Below, in pieces: positions 28,558-41,639 of a stretch of DNA of 64,000 nucleotides. A program made the translations under genes and the position numbers. Each line of letters opens with the position of its first letter. Positions within the stretch are counted from its first letter, which is position 1. This stretch comes from Streptomyces sp. P3 (GTDB taxonomy: Bacteria > Actinomycetota > Actinomycetes > Streptomycetales > Streptomycetaceae). The notes beneath the pieces were generated by a model that did not search any database, was not told the origin of the DNA, and was given only the letters and a program-made list of their open reading frames with translations. The stretch spans positions 2,418,001 to 2,482,000 of the forward strand of contig JAFEKX020000001.1 in the NCBI GenBank assembly GCA_016893485.2, read 5' to 3'.

Positions 28558-30649
28558 TCAATCTTCTGCGGATGTACTACGGATTTCGCAGGCGTTAGCG
28601 TCGTGTTCCAGGGGTTCGGAGGCAGATTCCGGGGATTCGGAGGCGGAATCGGCCTCCTCGAGCTCCTCGCCGAGCATCCGCTCCGCGGTCCCCGGTGCAG
28701 CGCCGCGGACGCCGGGTCGCCGAGCCGGTCGAGGGTGTCGGCCAGCCGCAGCTGGAGCGCCGCCTGCAGCCGTACGTCCTCCGCGCGGCGGGCCCACTCG
28801 ACCGCCTCGTGGCAGGTGGCGAGGGATTCCTCGGGGCGGCCCGCGTACTCCTGGACCCGGGCCAGCTCGCTCAACGCCCGTGCCTGGGCGGGAACATCGC
28901 CGTTCTTGCGGTGCCCGGCGACGGCGGCCCGCCAGTTCCTGAGCGCCTCGCCGTAGCGGCCGGCGTAGGTGTGCGCGGCGGCGATCCGGCCGTAGAGCCT
29001 GGCGGCGTCCGCGCGCTCGTCCCGCGCCTGCCGCTGGGCGAGCGCGCGGCCGAACCAGTCGGCGGCCCGGTCGTAGTCGCCGAGCTCCTGGTGCGCGCCG
29101 CCTACGGATTCCATCGCGCGGCCGGTCGCATACGGGTCATTTGCTTCGCGTCCGGCGTCCAGCGCGGCCCGGTAGCGGGCCAGCGCCTCGGTCGTGCGGC
29201 CGGTCTGCGCGTCCAGATCGGCGAGGTTCAGCAGCGCGGCGGCCTTCTCGCGGGGCAGGTCCGCCGCTCGGCCACGTCCAGGACGAGGCGGTGGATGCCG
29301 TAGAGCTCGGGGGCCGCGGCCTGGGTGCCGACGTGGGCGACCATCGCCCGCACCAGCTGGGACATCAGCCGTCGGGCGAGGGTGTCGAGCTCCCCGTCGG
29401 CAACCGCGAGGCGGGCGGAGGCCAGCAGGGCGGGCCGGCGGACGCTGAGCCAGTCGGCGGCGGCCGGGGGTCGGGAAGCGCAGCGCGCGGGGCGTCCCGA
29501 GGAGTTTCTCGCGGGCCTGCGGGCTGTCCGTCTCGGTGATGGCACGGCAGGACTGGAGCAGCCGTACGGTGCGCTCCAGCATGCGGGCGCGGGCCAGCTG
29601 GAGTTCGGCCGGGCGGTCCTGGGCCTCGGCGAGGGCGCGCAGGAGGGGCTGGAGGCAGCCGGGGACCTCGTACTGCGGGAGCGGCGAGTCCAGGGCCCGC
29701 AGCAGGCCGGCGTCGGCGAAGTCGTCCAGGGTGGTGCGGGCGCCGTTGACGGAGCAGCCGGCGAGCGCGGAGGCGGTCTGCGGGTCGACCAGGCCGGCCG
29801 GGGCGAGGGAGAGCAGTCGCAGTATCCGGGCGGCGGGGCTCGGCAGGGAACCGTAGACGAGCCGGAAGACGCGGCTGAGGGGGTGCCCTCGTCGGTCTCG
29901 GCGTGCAGGTGCTTGGCGAGGTCGGCGACGGCGGCCTGCGGGCGGGCGGCGAGCCAGCCGCCGGCCAGGGTCAGCGCGGCGGGTTGGGCCTGGCACACCT
30001 CGACGAGGCCCTCGGCGGCGACCGGGTCGACGGTGATGCGGACCGCGCCGGTGTAGCGGGTGAGGAGTTCCAGCGCGGACTTGGTGTCGAGGCCGCCGAG
30101 AGTGCAGGGGCGGACGTCGGCGATGCCGGTGAGCGGGCCGCCGGAGACGGCGACGACCAGGCAGTCCGGGGAGTCCGGGAGCAGCGCGTCGACCTGCTCG
30201 GCGTCGGCCGCGTCGTCCAGCAGGAGCAGCACCCGGCGTTCGGTGAGGGCTTCGCGCAGAATGTCCGAGAGGTCGTCCTCGGAGGCGCCGGCCGGGGTCG
30301 GCAGCTCCAGGGCGGTGAGGAGTTCGCGGGCGGTGCGCTCGGTGGGGACGGGGGTGCCGTCGGGCTCGCTGAGCCGGGCCCGGAGCACTCCGCCTTCGTA
30401 ACGGTCAGCGACCTGCCGGGCGAGTTCCCCGGCGAGCGCGCTGCGGCCGGAGCCGGGCTTGCCCGCGATGAGGAGGACCCGGGCGCGGGGCGCCTTGCGG
30501 CCGGCGATGGTGTCCAGGCCCGCGCGCTCGATGTCGGCGCGCAGCTCCTTCAACTCTCTTGCGCGGCCCAGGAATTGGCCCTCGGTAGAAGTGTCCTCTG
30601 ACAGCTTCACGCCGCCGGTGTCCACCGCCTGATCCGTCACGGGCCACAC
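28558..30649 (-). CDS. STAND (NB-ARC-like) ATPase with TPR repeats
   Basis: About 697 residues after joining four inferred deletions (about 29885, 29465, 29268 and 28700). Start GTG 30649 follows GGGACGGGA. N-terminal NB-ARC-like domain: LGRARELKELRADIERAG, P-loop LIAGKPGSGRSALAGELARQ (Arg instead of Lys), Walker B RRVLLLLDDAADAEQVDALL. A winged-helix/ARC part (VFRLVYGSLPSPAARILRLL) is followed by at least five TPR-like repeats (RAMESVGGAHQELGDYDRAA, AAHTYAGRYGEALRNWRAAV). The C-terminus is acidic. STAND proteins act as signal-dependent switches; no effector domain is fused. Ligand and role unknown. Confidence 0.78.
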
Positions 30650-30775
30650 TCCCGTCCCACTGCACGCGCATAGCCCGCCGGGACTCCGGATCGGGTCCTT
30701 CCAGAGCCTAGTTCACGCTCTGCGACGAACCGTGCGGAGCGCGGCGGGCACGTCCTCGATCGGATCAGCCGATCG

Positions 30776-31489
30776 TCACACCGGAAGACGCGTGGAGCGG
30801 CGAAAAGGGTGAGGCGTGGGTGAGGTGGAGGCGGGGTGTGGGTTCGGTACGCGTGTGGCTTCAGGACTCGAAGGGACGCGCGGGCCACGGTGTGCCTCGG
30901 CGGGGCGCAGCGCGTCGATGCCGTCACCGTGCCGGGCGGCGACCAGGGAGAGGACGCCGACGGCGAGGCAGTTGTTGTGCAGCTCGCCGGCGAGGACCCC
31001 GCGGACCAGGTCGTCGACGGACACGCGCGCGTGCTCCATGTCGGCCTCCTCGTCCTCGACCTCGAAGCGCTGTCCCTCGGCCTCGGACAGGTCCCGGGCC
31101 AGGAAGATGCGGATGGCCTCGTCGCAGCCGCCGGGCGTGGTGTAGACGTCGGTCAGCACCCGCCAGTCCTCGGCCTTGACGTGCGCTCTCCTCGTACAGC
31201 TCGCGCTGGGCGGCGTGCAGCGGGTTCTCACCAGGAATGTCGAGCAGCCCGGCCGGGATCTCCCACAGCTTCTGCCGTACGGGGTGGCGGTACTGCCTGA
31301 TGACCAGCACCCGGTCCTCCTCGTCGAGGGCGAGGACGGCCACCGAGCCGGGGTGGACCTGGTAGTCGCGGTGCACGACCGCACCGCCGGGCATGACCAC
31401 GTCGTCGGTGCGCACGGAGGTCTTGTTGCCGACGAGGGGGTCGCGGTCGCCCGGATCTCCCACTCCTCCGGGGTGTCCTTGATCGTCAT
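30776..31489 (-). CDS. Nudix hydrolase, ADP-ribose pyrophosphatase type
   Basis: About 237 residues from ATG 31489 (MTIKDTPEEWEIRATDPLVG after repair near 31445). Nudix box region: EIPAGLLDIPGENPLHAAQR then ELYEESA; the second inferred deletion, near 31190, falls right after it. An upstream VLVIRQYRHPVRQKLWEIPA is typical of NudF-like ADP-ribose/ADP-sugar pyrophosphatases. The C-terminal about 35 residues are Pro/His-rich and may reflect a further error. Hydrolyses ADP-ribose or a related nucleotide sugar. Directly downstream of pyrG on the same strand, about 125 bp apart. Confidence 0.88.
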   Translation of the reverse strand: MTIKDTPEEWEIRATATPSSATRPPCAPTTWSCPAVRSCTATTRSTPARWPSSPSTRRTGCWSSGSTATPYGRSCGRSRPGCSTFLVRTRCTPPSASCTRRAHVKAEDWRVLTDVYTTPGGCDEAIRIFLARDLSEAEGQRFEVEDEEADMEHARVSVDDLVRGVLAGELHNNCLAVGVLSLVAARHGDGIDALRPAEAHRGPRVPSSPEATRVPNPHPASTSPTPHPFRRSTRLPV

Positions 31490-31561
31490 GCGCTGTCCCT
31501 CCACACGTACACGAAACACGTTCCCGAGAACACACGTTCACGGACGTCGCCTGAAAAACGG

Positions 31562-31596
31562 CCGGGGTGCACACCTCTTGAAGGCGCGCACCCCGG
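31562..31596. terminator. Weak terminator after pyrG
   Basis: CCGGGGTGC (31562-31570) pairs with GCACCCCGG (31588-31596), 17-nt loop, between the pyrG stop and the Nudix start. The long loop suggests at most partial termination, so the two genes may be cotranscribed. Confidence 0.5.
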
Positions 31597-31615
31597 TCAC
31601 CGTACAACCCTCGTA

Positions 31616-33264
<1,649 letters not shown>

Positions 33265-33722
33265 GGCCAAGAGGGGGCTCCCGTGGTCGCGGTTCGAGGT
33301 GCGGTCGGGGGTCTTGTGCCCACCGGTCCACGGGCTACCAGGGTATCAGCGCCCGGACGAGATGGCTTCCGGCCACGCTCCGCAGCCGGCTCGACACACA
33401 CAGGGCTCCCGTCGACACAGACGCGCCCTGGTTACCGGCTTCTCACCGGTTGCTCACCCGTTCGGCCCAGGTCCGTTGGCGAGAGCGGCACACAGATCAT
33501 CTACGTGCGTCGTATCCTGCTCGGACACTCGCTGCCGAGCCGGTCCGGAACACGGCACCACCCCCGCCCGTATCTCCCGGAACAACGAGAGCTCGTCAGT
33601 TCGTTGAGCAACGACCCTCATTTGCTTCACGACTCAACGACGCACTACAAACGATCCCTTGACCGCACACAGCGACCGCCCCTTTTCCCTGGGGCGACGT
33701 GGCCGTTCGACTGGAGTTGCAC
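33265..33722. other. 458-bp divergent promoter region, pyrG and GH15 genes
   Basis: No gene supported. Must carry both promoters. Streptomyces pyrG control could involve a leader, but I see no convincing attenuator, palindrome or -10/-35 pair by eye. Confidence 0.5.
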
Positions 33723-35519
33723 GTGGCCGGGCGCATCGAAGATTACGCACTCATCGGAGACATGCAGACCGCTGCCCTGGTCTGCCGGGACGGCACGGTG
33801 GACTGGCTGTGCCTGCCCTGTTTCGACTCCCACGCCATCTTCGCCGGTCTGCTGGGCACCGAGGAACACGGCTTCTGGCGGCTGGGCCCGGCCCACGCCT
33901 CCGACGCGCAGCCGCCCACCGCGGCCCGGCGCGGCTACCGCGGCGACTCGCTGATCCTGGAGTCCGAGTGGGACACCCCGCGAGGCACGGTCCGCGTGAC
34001 CGATTTCATGCCCCCTCGCGACGGCGCCCCCAGCTGATCCGCATCGTGGAGGGCGTCTCCGGCCGCGTCCCGATGCGCTCGGCCCTCCGCATGCGTTTCT
34101 CCTACGGCCGGGTCGTGCCCTGGGTGCACAAGCACGAGGGCCGTACGGTCGCCGTCGCGGGCCCCGACTCCGTGTGGTTCGACACATCGGCGGAGACGTA
34201 CGGCAAGCAGCTCACGACGTACGCCGACTTCACCGTCGCGCCCGGTGACCGCATCGCGTTCACCATCTCCTGGGAGCCCTCGCACAAGCAGCCGCCGCCG
34301 CTCCCCGAGCCGGAGCAGTCGCTGGAGGCCACCGAGGACTTCTGGCGCGACTGGGTCGAGCAGTGCACGTACCACGGCCCCTACCGCGAGGCCGTCGTCC
34401 GCTCCCTGATCACGCTGAAGGCCCTCACGTACGCCCCGACGGGCGGCATCGTCGCCGCGCCCACCACCTCCTCCCGGAGGAGATCGGCGGCGTCCGCAAC
34501 TGGGACTACCGCTACACCTGGCTCCGCGACGCGGCCATCACCCTCTCCTCGCTGCTGCGCACCGGCTACCGCGAGGAGGCCCGCGCCTGGCGCGAGTGGC
34601 TCCTGCGCGCCGTCGCGGGCGACCCGGAGAACCTGCAGATCATGTACGGCATCGCCGGCGAGCGAGAACTCGGCGAGGCGGAGCTGGACTGGCTGCCGGG
34701 CTACGAGAACTCCGGCCCGGTCCGGGTCGGCAACGGCGCCGCGCACCAGCTCCAGCTGGACGTCTACGGCGAGGTCACCGAGGCCCTGCACCTGGCCCAC
34801 ATGACGGGCCTGGCCCGCAACGACTACGCCTCCCTGCTCCAGCTGAAGCTGATCCGCTACCTGGAGAAGCACTGGGACGAGCCGGACGAGGGCATCTGGG
34901 AGGTGCGCGGCCCGCGCCGCCACTTCGTGCACTCGAAGGTGATGGCCTGGGTCGCGGTCGACCGCACGATCAAGCTGATCGAGTCGGGCGACGCGGACGG
35001 CCCGCTGGAGAAGTGGCGCGAGCTGCGCGACGACATCCACCGGGACGTGTGCGAGCGCGGCTACGACAAGGAGCGCAACACCTTCACACAGTCGTACGGC
35101 TCGAAGGAGCTGGACGCCTCGCTGCTGCTCATCCCGCAGATGGGCTTCCTGCCCCGGACGACAAGCGTGTGATCGGCACGATCGAGGCGATCCAGCGCGA
35201 GCTGTCCACCCGGACGGCTTCATCCTCCGCTACCCGACCTCGGGCACGGACGAGGGCGTCGACGGTCTCCCCGGCGACGAGGGCGCGTTCCTGGCCTGCT
35301 CGTTCTGGATGGCGGACGACCTCGCGATGATCGGCCGGGTCGACGAGGCCCGCAAGCTCTTCGAGAAGCTCCTGTCGCTCCGCAACGACCTGGGCCTCCT
35401 CGCCGAGGAGTGGGACCCCCACCTGCAGCGCCAGGTCGGCAACTTCCCGCAGGCCTTCAGCCACGTCCCCTGATCGACACGGCCCTGCGCCTGACGGCCT
35501 CGGGGCCTACGGCGGCTGA
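33723..35519 (+). CDS. GH15-family glucosidase, trehalase-like
   Basis: About 599 residues from GTG 33723 (VAGRIEDYALIGDMQTAALV), the usual family start; a GTG at 33699 is the alternative. The N-terminal beta domain contains GTVDWLCLPCFDSHAIFAGL. The catalytic (alpha/alpha)6 barrel has EEIGGVRNWDYRYTWLRDAA (general acid Glu near here) and LAEEWDPHLQRQVGNFPQAF (second catalytic Glu). This architecture matches actinobacterial GH15 trehalases, so alpha,alpha-trehalose is the likely substrate; glucoamylase activity cannot be excluded. Six inferred deletions (34030, 34475, 35155, 35213, 35470 and 35505). No signal peptide, so cytoplasmic. Confidence 0.88.
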
Positions 35520-35532
35520 CCCCGCCGAGCAC

Positions 35533-35563
35533 ACGCCCCGGGCCCGAGATGTGCCCGGGGCGT
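35533..35563. terminator. Terminator after GH15 gene
   Basis: Perfect 11-bp stem ACGCCCCGGGC (35533-35543) / GCCCGGGGCGT (35553-35563) immediately after the GH15 stop and before the PucR gene. Confidence 0.8.
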
Positions 35564-35585
35564 TCCTGCAGGTACCGTCCGCTGC

Positions 35586-37245
35586 ATGGACAGCCGTACG
35601 GACAGCACATTCGACAGCCAGGGCGCCGGCATCACCGTTCAGCGGGCGCTGGAGCTGCCCGGGCTGCGCAGCGGGCTGCCGGAGATCCTGGCGGGCGCCG
35701 ACCGCCTCCAGCGGACCGTGCGCTGGGTGCACGCGGGCGAGGTCCCGAACATCGCCTCCCTCCTCAAGGGCGGCGAACTCCTCCTGACCACGGGCTACGG
35801 CCTCGGCACGCGCCCCGCCGAGCAGCGCACGTTCGTCCGTACCCTCGCCGAGCGGGGCATCGCGGCCCTGGTCGTCGAACTCGGCCCGCGCTTCACCCGT
35901 CTCCCCGCGACCCTGGTGGAAACAGCCCGGACGACCGGCCTCCCCCTCGTCCAGCTGCACCGCGAGGTGCCGTTCGTCGCGGTCACCGAGGAGATCCACA
36001 CCGAGATCGTCAACGGCCACTACGCGCTGCTCCAGCAGGCCGAGGAGGTCCACCGCCGCTGCACGGAGGCCCTGCTCGGCGGCGGCGGAATCCCCAAGTC
36101 CTGGGCATCCTGGCCGACTTCAGCGGCAACCCGGTCTTCCTGGAGACCCCGGACGGCCAACTCCTGTACGCGGCGGGGTCGGGGCCCGAGGGCGCGGACC
36201 CGCTCCAGGTGTGGGAGGGCCTGCGCGGCCAGCACAAGGACGCCTCGCCGCCCGCCGGTTCGGTGCTGGTGGACGTGCCCGGGGGTGGTCCCGGTACGGG
36301 TTCGGTACGGGCGCGGATCGTGCTGCTTCCGGTACGGGCACCGCTCGCGCCGGTGCACCGCATCGCCGCCGAACGGGCCGCGGGCAGCCTCGCCGTGGTC
36401 CTCATGCAGGCCCGCCAGGAAGAGGAGTTGGCGGCGCGCGGACGCGGCGACTTCCTCACCGACCTCGCCGAGGGCCGCATCGCCGCCGAGGACGCCCCGG
36501 CGCAGGCCCGGGTCCTGGGCTTCAAGCCCGGCACCAGCCCGTTGCTCCCGGTGGTCATGCGGCTCGGCGACGCACTCGCCGCACCCGGCGGCGGCTGGGC
36601 GGTCCTGGCCCGCGCGGTCGCCGAGGAGCTGGCCTCGGTAGGGGTCCCGGTCCTGCTGGGCGTACGACCGGTCGAGGGCCGCGTCCCCTTCTCCTCGGCC
36701 TGCGCTCGGAGTCGGAGCGGTCGGCCGTCGCGGACCGGGTAGCGGCCGCGCTGCGGGCGGGCGTCGAGCGCGCCGGAATGCAACGGCCGGGCGCGCAGCC
36801 GCCGATCGTGGTCGTCGGGGTGGCCGGCGGCTGGGCGGCGGCGTCGGCGGGGCTGCGGCACGCGGCCGAGACGGCGACGGCGGCCCAGGGCCTGGGCGAT
36901 CAGCCCTGGTACGACGCACGGCGCCTGGACATCGAGCTGCTGCTGTGGCGGCTGCGCGACCACCAGGACCTCGCGGCCTTCGTGGACCGCGCGATCGGCC
37001 CGCTCCGCGACCACGACAACCGCTCCAAGCCGCCGCTACTGCCCACCCTGGAAACGTACTTGGCGCACGCGGGCCGCAAGGCGGAGACCGCCCGCGAACT
37101 GCACCTGAACCGGCAGACCCTCTACAACCGGCTCGCCCGGATAGGGAGTTGCTGGGCACCGACCTCGAAGACCCGCAGACGGTACTGGCGTTGAGCCTCG
37201 CGCTGCGCGCCCGCAGGCTCGTCCCCGAGGCACCGCCCTCAGGTG
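35586..37245 (+). CDS. PucR-family transcriptional regulator
   Basis: About 553 residues from ATG 35586. N-terminal purine-catabolism PucR domain (GITVQRALELPGLRSGLPEI, ERGIAALVVELGPRFTRLPA), a central GAF/GGDEF-like part with ILADFSGNPVFLETPDGQLL, and a C-terminal PucR helix-turn-helix (LLPTLETYLAHAGRKAETAR, ELHLNRQTLYNRLARI). Deletions are inferred near 36100, 36690, 37147 and about 37215; the last would put the stop at about 37245, which is uncertain. Family members control purine, proline or GABA use. No purine genes are adjacent. It abuts the convergent GT4 gene. Confidence 0.87.
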
Positions 37246-38377
37246 AACGGCAGCGGCTGGGTCAACTCGTCGTAGACGCTCAGCACTTGGGCCACGGTCT
37301 CGTCCTCCGTGGGCCAACTGGCCGCCTGTCGGGCGCCCTTCTCCCGCAGCAGTTCCCGGCGTTCCGGGTCGCGCAGCAGTCCGGTGACGGCGTCGGCGAG
37401 GGCCTTCGCGTCGCCGTAGGGCACGAGTTCGGCGGCGTCGCCGACGAGTTCGGGGATGCCGCCGACGGCGGTCGCGACGAGCGGGACGCGGGCGTGCAGG
37501 GCCTCCTGGGCGATCACCGAGCGGGACTCCCAACTGCTGGGCAGGAGTGCCAGATCGGCGGCGGCGAGGATCTCGCTCACGTCGTCGCGCCGCCCGAGGA
37601 GGCGGACCGGCAGTTCCTCGTCCTCGATGCGGCGCTGCAACTCGCCCCGGAGCGGCCCCTCCCCGCGATCACCAGCAACGGCGTCGGGTCGAGCCGGCAC
37701 CAGCCGCGCGAGGCGTCCAGGAGGGTGTCGTAGCCGCGCTCCCGGTCGAGGGAACCGACGGCGACGAGCAACGGGCGGGCGGTGGCGCCGAGTTCGGCCC
37801 GGAGCTTGGGGCTGAGCCGGTCGGGATCGTCGTGGTCCACGGCGGGGCGACGCGGCCCGGGCAGGGCGACGGCGGCGAGGCGGGCGTCCCGGGCGCCGGT
37901 GCGCCGGGCCCGGTCGACGAGATCGGACGTGGTCCCCAGCACCACCACGGCGGCCTTCACGACCCGGCGCTCCAGCAGTCGCAGCAGGTGCGCCCGGGCT
38001 CCCTCGACATGCGCGCGGTTGTGCCACGTCACGACGAGAGGGGTGCGACGGCCGCTGAGGGCGAGGACGGCGCGGAAGGAGGCGTGCAGTCCGTGCGCGT
38101 GCACCAGGTCGGCGTCCGCGCAGGCCGCCCGGAGCGCGGCCACCGACGCCGGGTCGCTGCTGCGGGGCACGTGCACATGGTCGGCGCCGACGCCCGTGAA
38201 GTCGTAGGTGTGATCGGCCTCGACGGGGGCGCACACCGTCACGCGCACGCCCCGCGCGACGAGCCCGGAGGCCAGGGAGCGCACGTGCGCGCTGCTCGCG
38301 GCGTTGCCTCCGCCGAGCACCTGCACGGTGCGCAGCGGCGACTGGCCGTGCGGTGAGTGGCTGCTCACGGGGGTCAC
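37239..38377 (-). CDS. GT4-family glycosyltransferase
   Basis: About 379 residues from GTG 38377, with CAGGAG upstream; ATG at 38413 is the alternative. GT-B fold: LRTVQVLGGGNAASSAHVRS, VVTWHNRAHVEGARAHLL in the N-domain; LLVAVGSLDRERGYDTLLDA and the nucleotide-sugar site LLPSSWESRSVIAQEALHAR then VPLVATAVGGIPELVGD in the C-domain, with the EX7E motif. One inferred deletion near 37662. Transfers a sugar to a lipid, protein or polysaccharide acceptor; neither donor nor acceptor can be read from context. Confidence 0.9.
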
Positions 38378-38585
38378 GTGGCCGGGGCTCCTGGTTCGGC
38401 GACGGGCGGTCACGAAGAAAGTACAGAAGGATCGGGCGGAGGGGTGTACCGCACGCTTCCTACGCGTTCCGACTCAAGGATGCCAGCACGTACGGGTGTT
38501 CCGGCACGCCGGAGAGTGGGGGGCCGTGCAGATGGGCAACAGGGGCACGGGTGCCACCCGTACGAGTGAGGAGGCGGCGCGTCCG

Positions 38586-40552
38586 CTACGGGCTCCCCCT
38601 CAGCTCGCCCGCGCCGGCGCGCTCACCCTGTCCCCGTCCACCGCCGCACCCACCACAGTGCCGGCATCCGCCACCAGCCCCGCCCGCCCGTCCGCCGAGG
38701 CCCCCTGACGTACGCGGGACTCTCACCAGCCGTGCGCAGGAGCCGGCGCCAGCCGTACGCGAAGCGCCGTCCCACCGGTCAGACCAGTCCCCGCCAGCCG
38801 TCCGCGCAGCCCCCGCTACCCATCCCGCTCGCGCCGTAGCCAGCAACTCCTCCGCATGTGCCCGTGCCGTCTCCGAGTCCTCCTGGCCGGCCAGCATTCG
38901 GGACAACTCCCGTACGCGCTCCTCGCCTTCGAGGACCTTGACGCCGGAGCGGGTCACGGAACCGTCGTTGGTCTTCTCGACCAGCAACTGCCGGTCGGCG
39001 AACGCGGCGACCTGGGGCAGGTGGGTGACGACGACGACCTGGGCGGTCTTGGCGAGCTTCGCGAGGCGGCGGCCGATCTCGACCGCCGCCTTGCCGCCGA
39101 CGCCGGCGTCGACCTCGTCGAAGAGGTAGGTCGGGACGGGGTCGGTCCCGGCGAACACGACCTCCACGGCGAGCATCACGCGGGACAGCTCACCGCCGGA
39201 CGCGCCCTTGGCGATGGGCCGGGGCGGAGCGCCCGGGTGCGGGGCGAGGAGCAGTTCGACCTCGTCGACGCCCGACGGGCCGTAGGCGACCGCACGGCCG
39301 CCGACCTCGACGCCCTCCGGGTCCTCGGTCTGCCGGATCTCGAACGACACCCGCGCGTGCGGCATCGCGAGGGACGCCAGCTCCGCGGTCACCGCCGCGG
39401 CGAAGCGTTCGGCGGCCTCCGTGCGGGCGTCGGTCAACGCCTGGGCCAGACCGCCCAGTTCACCGCGCAGCGCGTCCCGCTCGGCGGTCAGCTCGTCGAT
39501 GCGTTCGTCGTCGCCGTCGAGCTCGGTCAGCCGCGAGGCGCCCTGCTCGGCGTACGCGAGCACGGCGGTGATGTCCTCGCCGTACTTCCGGGTGAGCGCG
39601 TTGAGGGCGGCCCGGCGTTCCTCGACGGCTGCCAGTCGCAGCGGATCGGCGTCCAGGTCGTCGGCGTAGCCCGCCAACTCCCCTGCCACATCGCCGAGAA
39701 GGATGCCGATCTCACCGATCCGGTCGGTGAGCGAGGCCAGTTCGGAGTCGTGGGAACGGACGGCTTCCAGGGCCCGCTGCGCACCCGCGACGAGCGTCGC
39801 CGCGTCGATGCCCTCGGGGTCCTCCGGGTTACCGGCGAGCGCGGCATGCGCGGCCGTCGCCGCGGACGCCAACGCCTCGGCGTGACCGAGCCGTTCGGCC
39901 TCGGCGGCGAGTTCGACGTCCTCCCGGGACGCGGCTCGACACCGGCGATCTCATCGAGGCCGTAGCGCAACATGTCGGCTTCCTGGGCCCGTTCCCGCGC
40001 GCGCGTGGTGATTTCGTCCAACTCGACGGCGACGGCGCGCAGTCGCCGATACGCCTCGCCGTACTTGGCGAGCGGCCCGGTGACGGCGTCCCCGGCGTAC
40101 CGGTCGAGCGCCTGCCGCTGCCGGGACTGCTTCAGCAACCCCTGCTGATCGGTCTGCCCGTGCACGGCGACGAGGTCGTCGGCCAGCTCGGCCAGCAACC
40201 CCACCGGCACGGAACGCCCGCCCAGATGCGCCCGGGACCGCCCCTCGGCGGAAACGGTACGGCTGATGAGCAGCGTCCCGTCCTCGAGCTCCGCGCCCGC
40301 CTCCTCGGCGCGCAGGACGGCCGGGGCTCCCGGAGGCACGGAGATCCGCCCCTCCACGACCGCGTTCTTCGCCCCGATCCGCACCAGCGCCGGGTCCGCC
40401 CGTCCCCCGAGCAGCAGCCCGAGACTGGTGACGACCATGGTCTTGCCCGCACCGGTCTCACCCGTGACAGCGGTGAACCCCGGCGACAGCTCGACGACAG
40501 CGTCGTCGATGACTCCGAGCGACCGTATCCGCATCTCCTCCAACACGGACAC
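38586..40552 (-). CDS. recN: DNA repair protein RecN
   Basis: SMC-like ATPase: N-terminal MRIRSLGVIDDAVVELSPGF, TAVTGETGAGKTMVVTSLGL (Walker A), VHGQTDQQGLLKQSRQRQAL (Q-loop). Central coiled coil, then IAKGASGGELSRVMLAVEVV (signature), YLFDEVDAGVGGKAAVEIGR (Walker B) and VTHLPQVAAFADRQLLVEKT. One inferred deletion near 39943. About 655 residues as read, some 80 more than usual: after HAEELLATARAGW the reading continues as a Gly/Ser/Cys-rich tail, probably because a base is missing near the true stop. Start among GTG 40552, GTG 40546 and ATG 40534. Acts in double-strand break repair. Confidence 0.93.
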
Positions 40553-40660
40553 GACCTTACGAGGTCGGGGGCCGCCTGTGCGACGCCCCCACCTCGCTTG
40601 TGGGAAGCAGCAGGTGAACGGAAGCAACAAGGCTCCACATATCACCCACGTGAGTGCATC

Positions 40661-40735
40661 CCGCTCAGGGGCGCGGGGCCGTGTCGATGTGCGGCTCCGC
40701 CCCGTGGGCGCGACAAGCCCCCACCGGCTGGCACC
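40661..40735. repeat. GC-rich intergenic palindromic element
   Basis: Between recN and ppnK. Contains GGGGCGCGGGGCCGTGTCGA and CGGCTCCGCCCCGTGGGCGC, then ACAAGCCCCCACCGGC. The sequence is of the kind found many times between Streptomyces genes and can fold into nested hairpins, so it may terminate ppnK transcription. Distinct from the 15534/63301 element. Confidence 0.6.
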
Positions 40736-41639
40736 TTACTGAGGGGCCCCGCGCCATCCCGAAACAGGCAGAGCGAACTTCGCGACAAGCCGATCCGTGA
40801 ACGACGCGTGATGCAGCCGGGCAAGCCGCACAGGCACAGCCCCCGCCGCACCTCGACCCGGGCCCCCGCGGGCAACTCAACCGTCCGCCGCCCGTCACAC
40901 CACAGAACCCCCGGCGGGATGTGCGGCAACACCTCGACGGCCAGCACAGAATCCGGCGAGGTCACCAACGGCTTCGCGAACAGCGCATGCGCGCTGATCG
41001 GCACCATCAGCAACGCCTCGACCTCAGGCCACACCACGGGCCCACCGGCGGAGAAGGCGTACGCGGTCGACCCGGTGGGCGTCGCACAGACGATCCCGTC
41101 ACACCCGAACCCCGTGACCGGCCGCCCGTCGATCTCCAGCACGACCTCGAGCAACTTCTCCGCGCCGGCCTTCTGCACCGCCGCCTCGTTCAGCGCCCAG
41201 TCCGTGTGCACGATGTTCCCGTTCTTGTGCACGACGACGTCGACGGTCATCCGCTCCTCGACCTCGTACGCCCGCGTGACCACCCGGTCCACGACCTTGT
41301 CGAGATCGTCCCGCTCCGCCTCCGCGAGGAACCCCACGCTGCCGAGGTTGACGCCGAGCATCGGCACCCCGGACGCCCGCGCGAACTCCGCCCCGCGCAG
41401 CAGCGTGCCGTCACCGCCGAGGACGATGAGCAGCTCGCAGCCCTCGAGGCACTGCGGGGTGGCCTCGGTGACCGTCTCCACCTCGGGGGCAGCGGCAGGT
41501 CGCGTGCCTCGTACTCCAGGACGCGCACGCCGATACCGGACTGCAGGAGCCCCTTCACGACCAGTTCGGCACTCCGGATGGCCGCCGGGCGACCCGTGTG
41601 CGCGAGCAGGAAAACAGTACGAGCTCGGTTCTGTGTCAA
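40736..41639 (-). CDS. ppnK: NAD kinase
   Basis: About 301 residues from ATG 41639, overlapping the tlyA stop (ATGA). Signature GGDG in CELLIVLGGDGTLLRGAEFA, then VPMLGVNLGSVGFLAEAERD, WALNEAAVQKAGAEKLLEVV (NE motif) and GIVCATPTGSTAYAFSAGGP (catalytic region). Deletions near 41490 and 40845; the latter restores a C-terminus ending PVSGWRGAPQ. Phosphorylates NAD to NADP using ATP or polyphosphate. The tlyA-ppnK-recN order is conserved in actinobacteria. Confidence 0.95.

Noticed and set aside
28558..30649. Annotating the many broken genes as pseudogenes
   Set aside because: Breaks are single-base deletions, mostly in G/C runs, spread evenly over essential and non-essential genes, and joined frames give full-length proteins.
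33265..33722. A small gene in the pyrG/GH15 gap
   Set aside because: Open frames there lack ribosome binding sites and recognisable protein sequence, and read as chance frames in GC-rich DNA.
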